Source: CAISIP01 sp031383745
GTDB lineage: Bacteria; Pseudomonadota; Gammaproteobacteria; Burkholderiales; Burkholderiaceae_C
Assembly: GCA_031383745.1 (NCBI GenBank)
Contig: JANMZX010000709.1
Location: forward strand, 1 to 14,007
Reading direction: 5' to 3'
Length of the DNA stretch: 14,007 nucleotides
Part shown: piece by piece, positions 1 through 6,289 of the stretch
Position numbering within the stretch: the stretch's first letter is position 1
Layout of the letters: every line of letters starts with the position of its first letter
Position numbers and translations under genes: made by a program
The notes under the pieces: model-generated
The model's database searches: none
Told to the model about the DNA's origin: nothing
Seen by the model: the letters and a program-made list of their open reading frames with translations, nothing else

Positions 1-134
1 CGCACCCGATCGAGCCGCGCTGCGGCACGCTGGCGGCGTTGCTTCTCCTCGCGGGCATGAGCCCGCAGCGTCGTCGCGCCTTGCCAGCCCACCACATCGC
101 AGCCCGCTCGGGCGCGTCCAACTGCCGAATCTAG
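1..134 (+). CDS. possible C-terminal tail of an unidentified gene, truncated by the window edge
   Basis: Reading from base 3, an open frame of 43 codons ends at a TAG at 132-134. Its third codon positions are strongly G/C-rich, as in the confident genes of this window, while the other two plus-strand frames are less biased or stop early. An intrinsic terminator about 60 bases downstream on the same strand fits a gene ending here. The short peptide (ending GASNCRI) matches no family I recognise, so no function is given. The minus strand is also open across this stretch, from a possible GTG at 138-140 to the left edge, so the coding strand is not certain. Confidence 0.25.
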   Translation, partial: HPIEPRCGTLAALLLLAGMSPQRRRALPAHHIAARSGASNCRI

Positions 135-196
135 GATGATCACCGCAGCATGGGAGTGCCCGAAAAATCAGCCGTGACCCGTGCCGCCCCACCCAG

Positions 197-218
197 GCCC
201 GCCGCTTGCGGGCTTTTT
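197..218 (+). terminator. rho-independent terminator
   Basis: GCCCGC (197-202) pairs perfectly with GCGGGC (208-213) around a five-base loop CGCTT. The stem is followed at once by five T residues (214-218). This is the classic intrinsic terminator layout for plus-strand transcription, and it would close whatever gene ends near base 134. Confidence 0.75.
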
Positions 219-558
219 CATGCCTGCAATGTCGATGAGCAAGCGCGCCACGTCTGCGTCAACATGTTGGATTGTCACGGTATCCAATCAGCGGCATATT
301 CCGATACGGGACGGGGTGCATTGATTCAAGGCGACTCACCCGGCGACAGCGGATCATCAACTGAAACGAACGTCGACAGACGCCGTAAAACGCAGGAGGA
401 TGGTTGTCCTCGCCGGATTCGCAAAGTGTCCGGCAGGGCAGCAGTCTGCGCAGCACGGTTGTAACTGCCGGATCCTCAACCAGTACGAAGCCAAGATGAT
501 TTTGATAGGCGTGTTGGCCGTGCTGATGGTGCACTATGGGCACAGTCGACAGGAATTC
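219..558. other. gene-poor stretch upstream of the toxin-antitoxin operon
   Basis: I see no convincing gene in these 340 bases. Open frames exist on both strands, but they overlap each other, lack ribosome-binding sites and give no recognisable protein. Base composition looks less GC-rich than the housekeeping genes further right, which suits accessory DNA carrying a toxin-antitoxin module. This impression was not measured. Confidence 0.5.
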
Positions 559-587
559 TTGTCAGTACGTTGTCCGTACGGTATGAT
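559..587 (+). promoter_or_regulatory. sigma-70-type promoter of the tacA-tacT operon
   Basis: A -35 hexamer TTGTCA (559-564) and a -10 hexamer TATGAT (582-587) are separated by exactly 17 bases. Each hexamer differs from the consensus at one position. Transcription would start near 594, leaving a leader of about 20 bases that contains the AAGGA ribosome-binding site (601-605) before the GTG start at 615. The spacer holds the inverted repeat listed separately. Confidence 0.75.
565..579. promoter_or_regulatory. inverted-repeat operator in the promoter spacer, probable TacA binding site
   Basis: GTACG (565-569) and CGTAC (575-579) form a perfect inverted repeat around TTGTC, between the -35 and -10 boxes. 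Ribbon-helix-helix antitoxins of the TacA/DUF1778 family repress their own operons by binding palindromes in the promoter. Binding here would block RNA polymerase directly. The repeat is seen; assignment to TacA is inference from position. Confidence 0.6.
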
Positions 588-614
588 GAAAACACTTTGC
601 AAGGAAGCCCCATC

Positions 615-893
615 GTGACCACCGCAACGCATTCCAAATCCGAGCGCATCGATGTGCGCGCCAGTGCGCCCGTCAAGCAACTGCTGCAGGAAGCCGCGCG
701 TGTGTCGCACAAGAACGTGAGCGAGTTCTTGCTGGATGCGGGCATCGTCGCCGCCAATCAGACTCTGGCCGATCGCACCCGCTTTGAACTGACACCTGAG
801 AAGTGGCGGGAGTTTCGCGCGGCGCTGGACCAACCCGTCAGCGCCAAGCCGAAGCTCCGGGACCTTCTTTCCAAGCCGGGATTGCTTGGTTGA
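615..893 (+). CDS. tacA: TacA-family (DUF1778) ribbon-helix-helix antitoxin
   Basis: This 92-residue protein is the antitoxin of a type II toxin-antitoxin pair. It should bind and neutralise the adjacent GNAT toxin and repress their shared promoter. Residues 9-50 (SERIDVRAS...VKQLLQEAARVSHKNVSEFLLDAG) match the DUF1778 ribbon-helix-helix DNA-binding region. The C-terminal part has the usual toxin-binding pattern: the FELTPEKWREFRAALDQP stretch, then KPKLRDLLSKP. The GTG at 615 is chosen because AAGGA lies about nine bases upstream and the promoter ends at 587. An upstream in-frame start at 570 lies inside the promoter and cannot be used by a transcript starting near 594. The gene overlaps the toxin by four bases (TTGA). 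Family assignment is confident. Confidence 0.88.
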   Translation: MTTATHSKSERIDVRASAPVKQLLQEAARVSHKNVSEFLLDAGIVAANQTLADRTRFELTPEKWREFRAALDQPVSAKPKLRDLLSKPGLLG

Positions 894-1408
894 GTTCACC
901 GGCTTACGAGCCAGTTCGCAAACTGGCCGGTGCGGACGCCGTTGAGTCCTTCGATTGCGGTCAGCCCGCACTCAATCAGTTCTTGCAGCGTTTTGCGCTG
1001 ATCAATCAAAAATCCAACAGTGCGCAAACCTATGTTTGTTGCCGAGCGGGTGTGGTGGTCGGCTTTTACAGTCTGGCAGTGGGCAGTGTCGGACCGGCAA
1101 CGGCAGCTCCCCGAGTGGTCAAAGGCATCCTCCAGCACCCTGTGCCGGTGATGATTCTGGCGCGCCTGGCGGTGGATCTCCAGCACCAGGGCGTCGGACT
1201 CGGCAAGGCACTTCTCAAGGATGCATTGAAACGCACCGCGCAAGCGGCAGAAATCGCCGGGATACGTGCCCTGCTGGTTCACGCCAAGGACGATACCGCT
1301 CGGCAGTGGTACCTCAACTGGGAGTTCGAGCCCAGTGCAACAGCCCCGTTTCACCTTTTCCTATTGATGAAGGACATCAAGGCCATGCTGGCAAGAAGTG
1401 ATGCCTGA
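890..1408 (+). CDS. tacT: TacT-family GNAT acetyltransferase toxin
   Basis: This 172-residue GNAT protein is the toxin partner of the upstream DUF1778 antitoxin. Known TacT-type toxins acetylate the amino group of charged tRNAs and so block translation. The N-terminal FDCGQPALNQFL (about residues 21-32) is a family hallmark. The acetyl-CoA-binding loop is QGVGLG (100-105). Tyr141 in QWYLNWEFEPS sits where the TacT catalytic tyrosine lies. The start is taken as TTG at 890, overlapping the antitoxin stop as TTGA. This gives normal family length and no ATG suits better; a longer in-frame opening from 803 would bury the antitoxin C-terminus. The usual glycine of the GFEP motif is glutamate here (EFEP). 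Substrate tRNA and activity are not deducible. The start is less certain than the gene. Confidence 0.87.
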   Translation: MSSPAYEPVRKLAGADAVESFDCGQPALNQFLQRFALINQKSNSAQTYVCCRAGVVVGFYSLAVGSVGPATAAPRVVKGILQHPVPVMILARLAVDLQHQGVGLGKALLKDALKRTAQAAEIAGIRALLVHAKDDTARQWYLNWEFEPSATAPFHLFLLMKDIKAMLARSDA

Positions 1409-1501
1409 TCGTCCGGCTTTTCCGTTCGACTTTCAAGGATGGCTGCGGGCCGGCGACAAACATTCACTGACTTCGAGCGTGGAACTCGGATGGCGAGCCG
1501 T

Positions 1502-1615
1502 CCATTCCATCCAGTTCTCGTGCTTGAGCCCTTTGACCCGCCGGAAGTCTTCCACATTGTTTCTCACCAGAATCGGTCCGAGGCTGCGCGCGTGCACCGC
1601 GATCATCAGGTACAT
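1502..1615 (-). pseudogene. remnant of a VapC-type PIN-domain toxin (C-terminal end)
   Basis: The minus-strand stretch MYLMIAVHARSLGPILVRNN followed by VEDFRRVKGLKHENW closely resembles the C-terminal end of VapC/FitB PIN-domain ribonucleases, whose consensus runs roughly NDLLIAAHARSLG-x-LVTNNxxEFxRVPGLxxENW. The frame is open from 1840 to 1433, but the residues before 1615 show none of the PIN N-terminal signature (MxxLDTN) and no VapB partner is next to it. The acidic residue expected at the ND position is Tyr. It is therefore read as a truncated, inactive fragment. I see nothing else recognisable in 1409-1501 or 1616-1799. The resemblance is by eye; a short coincidental match is possible but unlikely over about 38 residues. 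Confidence 0.55.
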
Positions 1616-1799
1616 GGCAGCCGCGTGCTTGGTGGGCCTCAGGGAGCCTCCTGACTTGGGCACCTCGCGCTGACAAGGCGCGCAGCGCCACCCCGGCTGC
1701 GGTTTGGCAGTGCAGACACCGAACGCCCAAACACCTTGGACCAGCGCACGGTCCGGAGCCTGATCCACACTCGCCTGTCGCTGGGCCCTGCCAAGCGTC

Positions 1800-3065
1800 T
1801 CACTTCGAGAAGTGGTCGACAACAAAACGATGCGCCGCATACACGTCGCACTCGGTCCTGTCAGGCCAGTTCTCCGGCCACGATCCCAGTTGAACGACTA
1901 CGGCGTCATCGTCTGGAAACAGGTGCAGGAACTGCCCACCGTTTCCCAGTGCGGCAAACCCTTCGCCCTCGCTCAGGGACCACCACTGGTAGCCGTATCC
2001 AACCCGGATCTGCTTGTGCTGGACGCGGCAAGTTCGATTGAGCCGCACGTGCTCTCTGCCGGCCTTCACCATCCAGTCACGAATCGGCGTGTCGGGCGTG
2101 TTGCCGACCGCCTTGACGTTGCGCAGCACGTGCTGGCCGAACCGGCCGAGATCCCTGGCGGTCGCGTAGAAGCAGCAGAACGCGGCCGGTGTGTTCTGCA
2201 GATCCGCCTTCCATCGCGCCTGGCTCCGCATTCCGGCTTTCGACCAGATCAATTCGCTCAGCATCTCGTTCAGGTGGTTTGCTCCCCCGGCCCTCCTGGA
2301 CAGCGCCTCCACGGTCAACCCGACGAGGGTTGAATCCAGCCCGGAATACTGAAACGGGCGGGTTGGCCACAGCCAGAAGTCGCGGTCAGCGTACGCGCTC
2401 GCAGCCTGCAGGAATGTCTTGCCTTGTGCGGCTTGTGTCGCATGGTCGACCGTCCAGACCTTCAGGCAAGTGGCACTGTCGTCGAATTTCAGCCGGCTCG
2501 TCATCGTCAGTGCCTGGGCGACAGTGACCTGTTGCAGGTGGGTTGCCGGGGGCAGCCCTGTGACAAACCGCGACACGGGTTCGTCGAGCGAGAAGCCGCC
2601 GTGTGGATGCGGGCTGGACCAGACATGCCCCAGCAGCGTCGATACGATCGACTTCGCCACAGATGCGACGCCGTACAACTTTTGCGGCCCGTTCGGGCCA
2701 GCCGTGGCACGGCAGTGGCTGTCGGTCGTGTCGTAGTATTCGTACACCAGATTCCCACCCTTGATCACCAGCAGCGCGCAGGTGCTGGAATCCTCCATGA
2801 CGGTTCGCAGGTCGCAGTTTCCGGGTTTGGAACACGCAAACGCGCCGCCGATGGGTGGCGCCCCCGGACTGCCCCAGGGGTCAGGTTGCGAATCCAGACC
2901 CCGGTTGTAATTCACCATCTGGTTGTTCGACGCCTCGCCTGGAACAGGATCGGCGTAACACCTGAGCGGCAGCGCAGACACCGCCGGCATCGCCCAGGTC
3001 GCACCGACGAGACATGCAATCAGCGCTGGCAGGAGTCTTTGTCGCGACGTATTCAGCAAATTCAT
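1800..3065 (-). CDS. exported serine hydrolase, beta-lactamase/6-aminohexanoate-dimer hydrolase fold
   Basis: This 421-residue protein has the penicillin-binding-protein/class C beta-lactamase fold used by many esterases, amidases and NylB-like hydrolases. The nucleophile motif SVAK gives Ser135 and Lys138. The second motif is YSG at Tyr240 where YxN is common. GYQWW (about 358-362) and GNGGQ (about 374-378) match the third-motif region of NylB-like members. The ATG at 3063-3065 is chosen because it starts a good signal peptide (MNLLNTSRQRLL, then a hydrophobic core ending PAVSA) and has AGG upstream. The open frame extends 47 codons further but that part looks non-coding. A possible lipobox (LIAC, Cys18) leaves lipoprotein anchoring open. 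The mature part has many cysteines, implying disulfides in the periplasm or outside. The true substrate is unknown, and antibiotic resistance should not be inferred. Confidence 0.85.
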   Translation of the reverse strand: MNLLNTSRQRLLPALIACLVGATWAMPAVSALPLRCYADPVPGEASNNQMVNYNRGLDSQPDPWGSPGAPPIGGAFACSKPGNCDLRTVMEDSSTCALLVIKGGNLVYEYYDTTDSHCRATAGPNGPQKLYGVASVAKSIVSTLLGHVWSSPHPHGGFSLDEPVSRFVTGLPPATHLQQVTVAQALTMTSRLKFDDSATCLKVWTVDHATQAAQGKTFLQAASAYADRDFWLWPTRPFQYSGLDSTLVGLTVEALSRRAGGANHLNEMLSELIWSKAGMRSQARWKADLQNTPAAFCCFYATARDLGRFGQHVLRNVKAVGNTPDTPIRDWMVKAGREHVRLNRTCRVQHKQIRVGYGYQWWSLSEGEGFAALGNGGQFLHLFPDDDAVVVQLGSWPENWPDRTECDVYAAHRFVVDHFSK

Positions 3066-3436
3066 GGCAGGCACCTCGCTACCGGCATTGTGCCCAATCG
3101 GCCACCGCATCCGGCAACCATCCTGGCACCGCAAGCGACTGAAAGGTGCGCGTGCTCCGGCGGTGTCGACGCCGTGAAGCAATTGGCGTTGGCCACGGTG
3201 GGGCATGACTGCCTACGTGCTCTCGGGCATTGCGTTCTTCTTGGACCGCCACAGCCCGAATCCCGTCCACGCCGGCTCGTGCACGTGCGGGACTCGGCAA
3301 TGTCGACCGCAACCGTGTGCCATCGCACAGAGTTGCTGCGGCGCCGGAATCAGACTGCGACATGCATCAATCTCCTGCCGCGCGGCATCGGTCATAGTGG
3401 CGTCATGCGTTACACGACGCCGTTCGAGGACATTTG
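3066..3436. other. divergent intergenic region between the serine hydrolase and the DUF4124 gene
   Basis: These 371 bases separate two divergently read genes, so both promoters should lie here, but I find no strong -35/-10 pair. A 60-codon minus-strand frame (3213-3395, beginning MTDAARQEIDACRSLI) is the least poor gene candidate. It lacks a ribosome-binding site and has only moderately G/C-rich third positions. GAGGA at 3426-3430 is the ribosome-binding site of the plus-strand gene at 3437. Confidence 0.5.
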
Positions 3437-3979
3437 ATGCGATTGCACGATGAAACGGGTACTGCCGTGACCCGGCGCCCGATCGGCAGGCTCCTCGCGC
3501 CGATTGCCGCAACGGCACTCGTGCTGCTCCCCGCTGCCGCTGCCGCCACATCGATCTGCCGCTGGGTGGACGAGAACGGGCGCTCGCAGATCTCGGACGT
3601 GGTACCGCAACGCTACAAGAGCGTCGCAAGCTGCATCGATTCGCGTCACTACGAACTCAGCCCCGAACAGCGGCGGGAGGCCGACCAGCGAGCGGCCGAC
3701 GAGCGGTCCCGCGCCGCTCGCGCGGCAGCCAGTGCGCCGATGGACACCGCGTCCGCCGCGGCAAGTGCAGCGCCGGCAGCGCCCCTGCCAATCGTGAAAC
3801 GGCCCGTCGAGGTCGTGACGGACGCGACCGATTGCCCTACCTGGTGGCGCCTGTACGACGAGAGCAGCGCCTGCTTCGGGCCCCACAGGACGGTCCGGGG
3901 GGGCATGAAACCGGAGGCGTTCGACCTGTGCAACGAGGTGCCGAGCCCCGAGCCCAAGTGCGGCCTGCGAAGCAACTGA
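3437..3979 (+). CDS. exported DUF4124-domain protein
   Basis: The 180-residue product starts with a signal peptide: basic N-terminus, hydrophobic ATALVLLPAAAAA, and likely cleavage near residue 37. A short DUF4124-like segment follows, CRWVDENGRSQISDVVPQRY (41-60), the envelope module common in proteobacteria. Next come a charged region (EQRREADQRAADERSR), an Ala/Ser/Pro-rich linker, and a compact C-terminal part with four cysteines (DCPTWWRLYDESSACFGPHR ... LCNEVPSPEPKCG). Six cysteines in an exported protein suggest disulfides. ATG 3437 is preferred to TTG 3434 because GAGGA lies six bases upstream. DUF4124 proteins have no settled biochemical role, so none is claimed. The gene stands alone, divergent from the hydrolase and convergent with the VOC gene. 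Confidence 0.82.
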   Translation: MRLHDETGTAVTRRPIGRLLAPIAATALVLLPAAAAATSICRWVDENGRSQISDVVPQRYKSVASCIDSRHYELSPEQRREADQRAADERSRAARAAASAPMDTASAAASAAPAAPLPIVKRPVEVVTDATDCPTWWRLYDESSACFGPHRTVRGGMKPEAFDLCNEVPSPEPKCGLRSN

Positions 3980-4074
3980 ATCGCGGCCGCGCCAGGCCCA
4001 CGCACTGACACCGGAGAACGATGACGCGGCCCCGGAGTCCGCCGCGCTGCGGCCTGGTCAGCCCTGGTGCAAGC

Positions 4075-4455
4075 TCACTTCGGGGGCCGGTGCAATGCGC
4101 ACAGCTTGTTGCCATCGGGGTCGCGCAGGTAGGCCAGGTACAGTTTGCCGACCGGGCCTTCGCGGAAACCCGGTGGGTCTTCGCAGGTCGTGCCGCCATT
4201 GGCCAGCCCGGCCGCATGGAAGGCATCGCCCTGCTCCGGGGACTGCACCGTGAACCCGATGGTGCTGCCGTTGCCGTGTGTCGCGGGCTCGCCGTTGATG
4301 GGCGTGGAGATCGCGAAGGTGCCGGTCGGGCTGCGGTAGAAATAGCGGTTCTTGTTGGCAACCCCGGGCGCGATGCCCAGCGTGCCGAGCAGCGCGTCAT
4401 AGAACTTCTTCGACGCTTCGAGGTTGTTGACGCCGAGCATCACGTGGCTGAACAT
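4075..4455 (-). CDS. VOC-family (glyoxalase/bleomycin-resistance fold) protein
   Basis: This 126-residue protein is a single-chain VOC protein with two beta-alpha-beta-beta-beta modules. The first begins MFSHVMLGVNNLEASKKFYD; the second ends YLRDPDGNKLCALHRP, a widespread VOC signature. Length is typical of small stand-alone members that dimerise. Such proteins include metal-dependent lyases, isomerases and dioxygenases as well as binding proteins, and sequence alone does not pick the substrate. The ATG at 4453-4455 is chosen because GGAGA lies about five bases upstream and the domain begins immediately. The frame is open 34 codons further, into the end of the Sel1 gene, but that part looks non-domain. 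It lies 98 bases downstream of the Sel1-repeat gene on the same strand and may share its transcript. Confidence 0.85.
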   Translation of the reverse strand: MFSHVMLGVNNLEASKKFYDALLGTLGIAPGVANKNRYFYRSPTGTFAISTPINGEPATHGNGSTIGFTVQSPEQGDAFHAAGLANGGTTCEDPPGFREGPVGKLYLAYLRDPDGNKLCALHRPPK

Positions 4456-4553
4456 GGGCTTCTCCGTTGGTGCCCGGTCGCGGGCCAGTCTGAACCAGTT
4501 GCGATGGTACCGGAAGGTGTCGCCTGGACCTGCTGCTTCGTGGTCGCGCGGGT

Positions 4554-5480
4554 TCAATCACAGGCAACGAAGCGGCGCTCCCGACAAATGCGCGCCATGC
4601 GCCGCGCTTCCTCGATCTGCGCCGGCGACAGGCTCTTGGACATGTCCCCGCGCACCTTGAGCGCGTCGGCGTCGCCGGCAGCGGCGGCAAGTTCGACCCA
4701 CATGTAGCCACGCGTCGCATCGCGTGGCACCCCCTTGCCTTGCCAGTAGGCGATGCCGATCGCCGTGTGTGCCATCGCATAGCCGCGTTCCGCGGCCAGG
4801 CGATACCACTTGAGCGCGTCGACGGCGTCTGGCGGCACGCCACGACCGGCGGCGTACATCCCTCCGAGATTCATCTGCGCTGGTCCAAAGCCGTGGTCGG
4901 CGGAAAGGCGGTACCACCGCAGCGCTTCTGCGTAGTCCCGCGCCACCCCACGCTCGAACTGGTAGGCGATGCCCAGGTTGAACTGCGCCACGGGCTTGCT
5001 GCTGCCCTCGCTGTCTGCGGCCATGCGGTACCACCTGACGGCCTCGGCATGGTCTTGCGCCGTGCCCTGTCCGTTGGTGTACGCGTATCCCATCGCCACT
5101 TGCGCCTGCCCGCTGCCCTGCAGCGCCGCCTTGCGGTACCAAGCGAGCGCCTCGGCATGGTTGCGGCCGACGCCCTTGCCAAGCGCATACGCCTCGCCGA
5201 TCAGCAGTTGCGATGGCGCATGGCCGTGGGCGGCGGCCAGCCGAAACCATTTCACCGCCTCCGCGGGATCCTGCAAGGTGCCGGCCCCGGTCCAGAACAA
5301 GCGACCCAGCGCATGTTGCGCCTGCATGTCGCCGTCCTGGGCGAGCGGCTGCAGGATCCGGGCCGCCGTCGCATAGTCGCGGCGGGCCAGCGCCGCTGCC
5401 GCATCGTCGACGGGCCCGGCCTGGACCGCAGCCATCGCAAACAGCCAGGTGTTGATTGCCTTGCACAGCAGACGCATCAT
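4554..5480 (-). CDS. exported Sel1-repeat (TPR-like) protein
   Basis: The 308-residue product has a short signal peptide (MMRLLCKAINTWLFAMAAVQA) and then a chain of Sel1-like repeats, each about 36 residues with the pattern A-x-x-x-LG-x-x-Y-x-x-G-x-G-V-x-x-D-x-x-EA-x-x-WY-x-x-AA-x-x-G. About six complete repeats run from residue 53 to 270, followed by a degenerate final unit ending in the common C-terminal tail SLSPAQIEEARRMAR. Sel1 repeats form an alpha-solenoid for protein-protein contacts; in bacteria they often act in periplasmic signalling, stress or secretion, but the partner here is unknown. GGAGG ends six bases before the first of two adjacent ATG codons, which fixes the start. It is divergent from the gbsR-cydAB unit and shares its 197-base upstream region. 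Confidence 0.9.
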   Translation of the reverse strand: MMRLLCKAINTWLFAMAAVQAGPVDDAAAALARRDYATAARILQPLAQDGDMQAQHALGRLFWTGAGTLQDPAEAVKWFRLAAAHGHAPSQLLIGEAYALGKGVGRNHAEALAWYRKAALQGSGQAQVAMGYAYTNGQGTAQDHAEAVRWYRMAADSEGSSKPVAQFNLGIAYQFERGVARDYAEALRWYRLSADHGFGPAQMNLGGMYAAGRGVPPDAVDALKWYRLAAERGYAMAHTAIGIAYWQGKGVPRDATRGYMWVELAAAAGDADALKVRGDMSKSLSPAQIEEARRMARICRERRFVACD

Positions 5481-5500
5481 GTGGGACCTCCACCATGGAG

Positions 5501-5530
5501 ATTGGGCGCGGGATCACCGGGCGCTGTCAA
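5501..5530 (-). promoter_or_regulatory. tentative promoter of the Sel1-repeat gene
   Basis: On the minus strand a perfect TTGACA (5525-5530) is followed, at a spacing of 17-19 bases, only by weak -10 candidates such as CCCAAT. It lies about 45 bases before the Sel1 start codon. The -35 box is good, the -10 poor, so this is a suggestion only. Confidence 0.25.
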
Positions 5531-5540
5531 TCCCCGGCTT

Positions 5541-5560
5541 GCGCGGCCGATGGGCCGCGC
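5541..5560. repeat. GC-rich hairpin in the sel1-gbsR divergent region
   Basis: GCGCGGCC (5541-5548) and GGCCGCGC (5553-5560) form a perfect eight-base-pair stem with a GATG loop. No T-tract follows on either strand, so it is not an intrinsic terminator. It sits just upstream of the tentative Sel1 promoter. Function is unknown. Confidence 0.45.
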
Positions 5561-5625
5561 CGAGGTGCGGCCACTCCGACGAACCGATAACCCTGCTTGA
5601 TCCGGGTCATTTCCAGCAACGACTT

Positions 5626-5655
5626 CTGAATTTTCAGTAATTACTGAAAATTCAG
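5626..5655. promoter_or_regulatory. perfect 30-bp palindrome, candidate operator for the GbsR/MarR-type regulator
   Basis: The segment equals its own reverse complement over all 30 bases. It consists of CTGAATTTTCAG (5626-5637), a TAATTA centre (5638-5643) and CTGAAAATTCAG (5644-5655). Each 12-base unit is itself a CTGAA-N2-TTCAG inverted repeat, giving four half-sites, enough for two regulator dimers. It is AT-rich in GC-rich surroundings and ends 22 bases before the regulator's ATG, so it probably overlaps the promoter, with TAATTA as a possible -10 element. Autoregulation of gbsR-cydAB is the simplest reading. Control of the divergent sel1 gene, 145 bases away, is possible but less certain. 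Confidence 0.8.
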
Positions 5656-5677
5656 GAACTCAAAGACAAGGCCCGCC

Positions 5678-6289
5678 ATGCACCTCCCTCCCCTGACCCA
5701 GCGTTTTGTCCTGCACTTCGGCGAAATGGGTAGCCGCTGGGGCATCAACCGCACCGTGGGCCAGATCTACGCGTTGTTGTACGTATCGCACAAACCCATG
5801 AATGCGGACGAGGTGGGCGAAGCACTGGGGTTTTCGCGCTCCAACGTCAGCATGGGGCTCAAGGAACTGCAGTCCTGGAGCCTGGTGCGGCTGATCCACC
5901 AGCCCAACGACCGGCGCGAGTATTTCCAGGCACCCGAGGACGTGTGGGCGATCTTCCGCACGTTGGCCATCGAGCGGCGCAAGCGCGAGATCGACCCCAC
6001 GCTGTCGATGCTGCGCGATGCGCTGATGGAGCAGCCCAGCGTGGCCGAGGACATCCACGCGCAGGCCCGCATGAAGCAGATGCATGCATTCATCGAACTC
6101 ATGACCGACTGGCTCGACGACATGCAGAAGATGGATTCGGCGACCCTGGCCAGCCTGATGAAACTCGGCGCCAAGGTGCAGAAACTGCTGGAGGTGAAGG
6201 ACCGGGTCAAGCAGGTCTTCGCCCTGTCGTCGTCGCCGCCAGCACCGGCAAATCCCGACACCCAGGAGGAAAAAAATGGAAACCTTTGA
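5678..6289 (+). CDS. GbsR/MarR-family transcriptional regulator linked to cytochrome bd oxidase
   Basis: This 203-residue protein has a winged helix-turn-helix of the GbsR/MarR type. Residues 41-64 (MNADEVGEALGFSRSNVSMG...) form the helix-turn-helix and 66-85 (SWSLVRLIHQPNDRREYF) the wing. A long helical C-terminal half (about 88-190) should supply the dimer interface. GbsR itself controls glycine-betaine synthesis in Bacillus; here the operon partner is a bd oxidase, so the sensed signal is probably respiratory or redox-related, which is inference. The ATG at 5678 has AAGG six bases upstream and starts right after the palindrome. The end overlaps cydA by 14 bases, and its last codons hold the cydA ribosome-binding site. 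Confidence 0.87.
   Translation: MHLPPLTQRFVLHFGEMGSRWGINRTVGQIYALLYVSHKPMNADEVGEALGFSRSNVSMGLKELQSWSLVRLIHQPNDRREYFQAPEDVWAIFRTLAIERRKREIDPTLSMLRDALMEQPSVAEDIHAQARMKQMHAFIELMTDWLDDMQKMDSATLASLMKLGAKVQKLLEVKDRVKQVFALSSSPPAPANPDTQEEKNGNL
6264..6278 (+). promoter_or_regulatory. near-perfect ribosome-binding site of cydA inside the regulator gene
   Basis: AGGAGGA (6264-6270) lies six bases before the cydA ATG at 6276, counted from the end of AGGAGG. It is the strongest Shine-Dalgarno sequence of the respiratory unit. It lies within the last codons of the regulator, so cydA can be translated strongly even though the genes overlap. Confidence 0.8.

Noticed and set aside
168..278. Short minus-strand frame from GTG, with a peptide containing VARLLIDIAGMKKPASGG
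   Set aside because: Only 36 codons, no ribosome-binding site, and it reads through the plus-strand terminator; no family recognised.
3213..3395. 60-codon minus-strand frame in the hydrolase-DUF4124 gap
   Set aside because: No ribosome-binding site, moderate third-position bias and no recognisable motif; noted only as the best of poor candidates there.
3980..4074. CCAGGCC and GGCCTGG arms between the convergent DUF4124 and VOC genes
   Set aside because: Arms are about 50 bases apart with no T-tract, so a terminator is not supported.
4021..4707. Long plus-strand frame opposite the VOC and Sel1 genes
   Set aside because: It is the antisense shadow of two recognisable minus-strand genes and shows no domain of its own.
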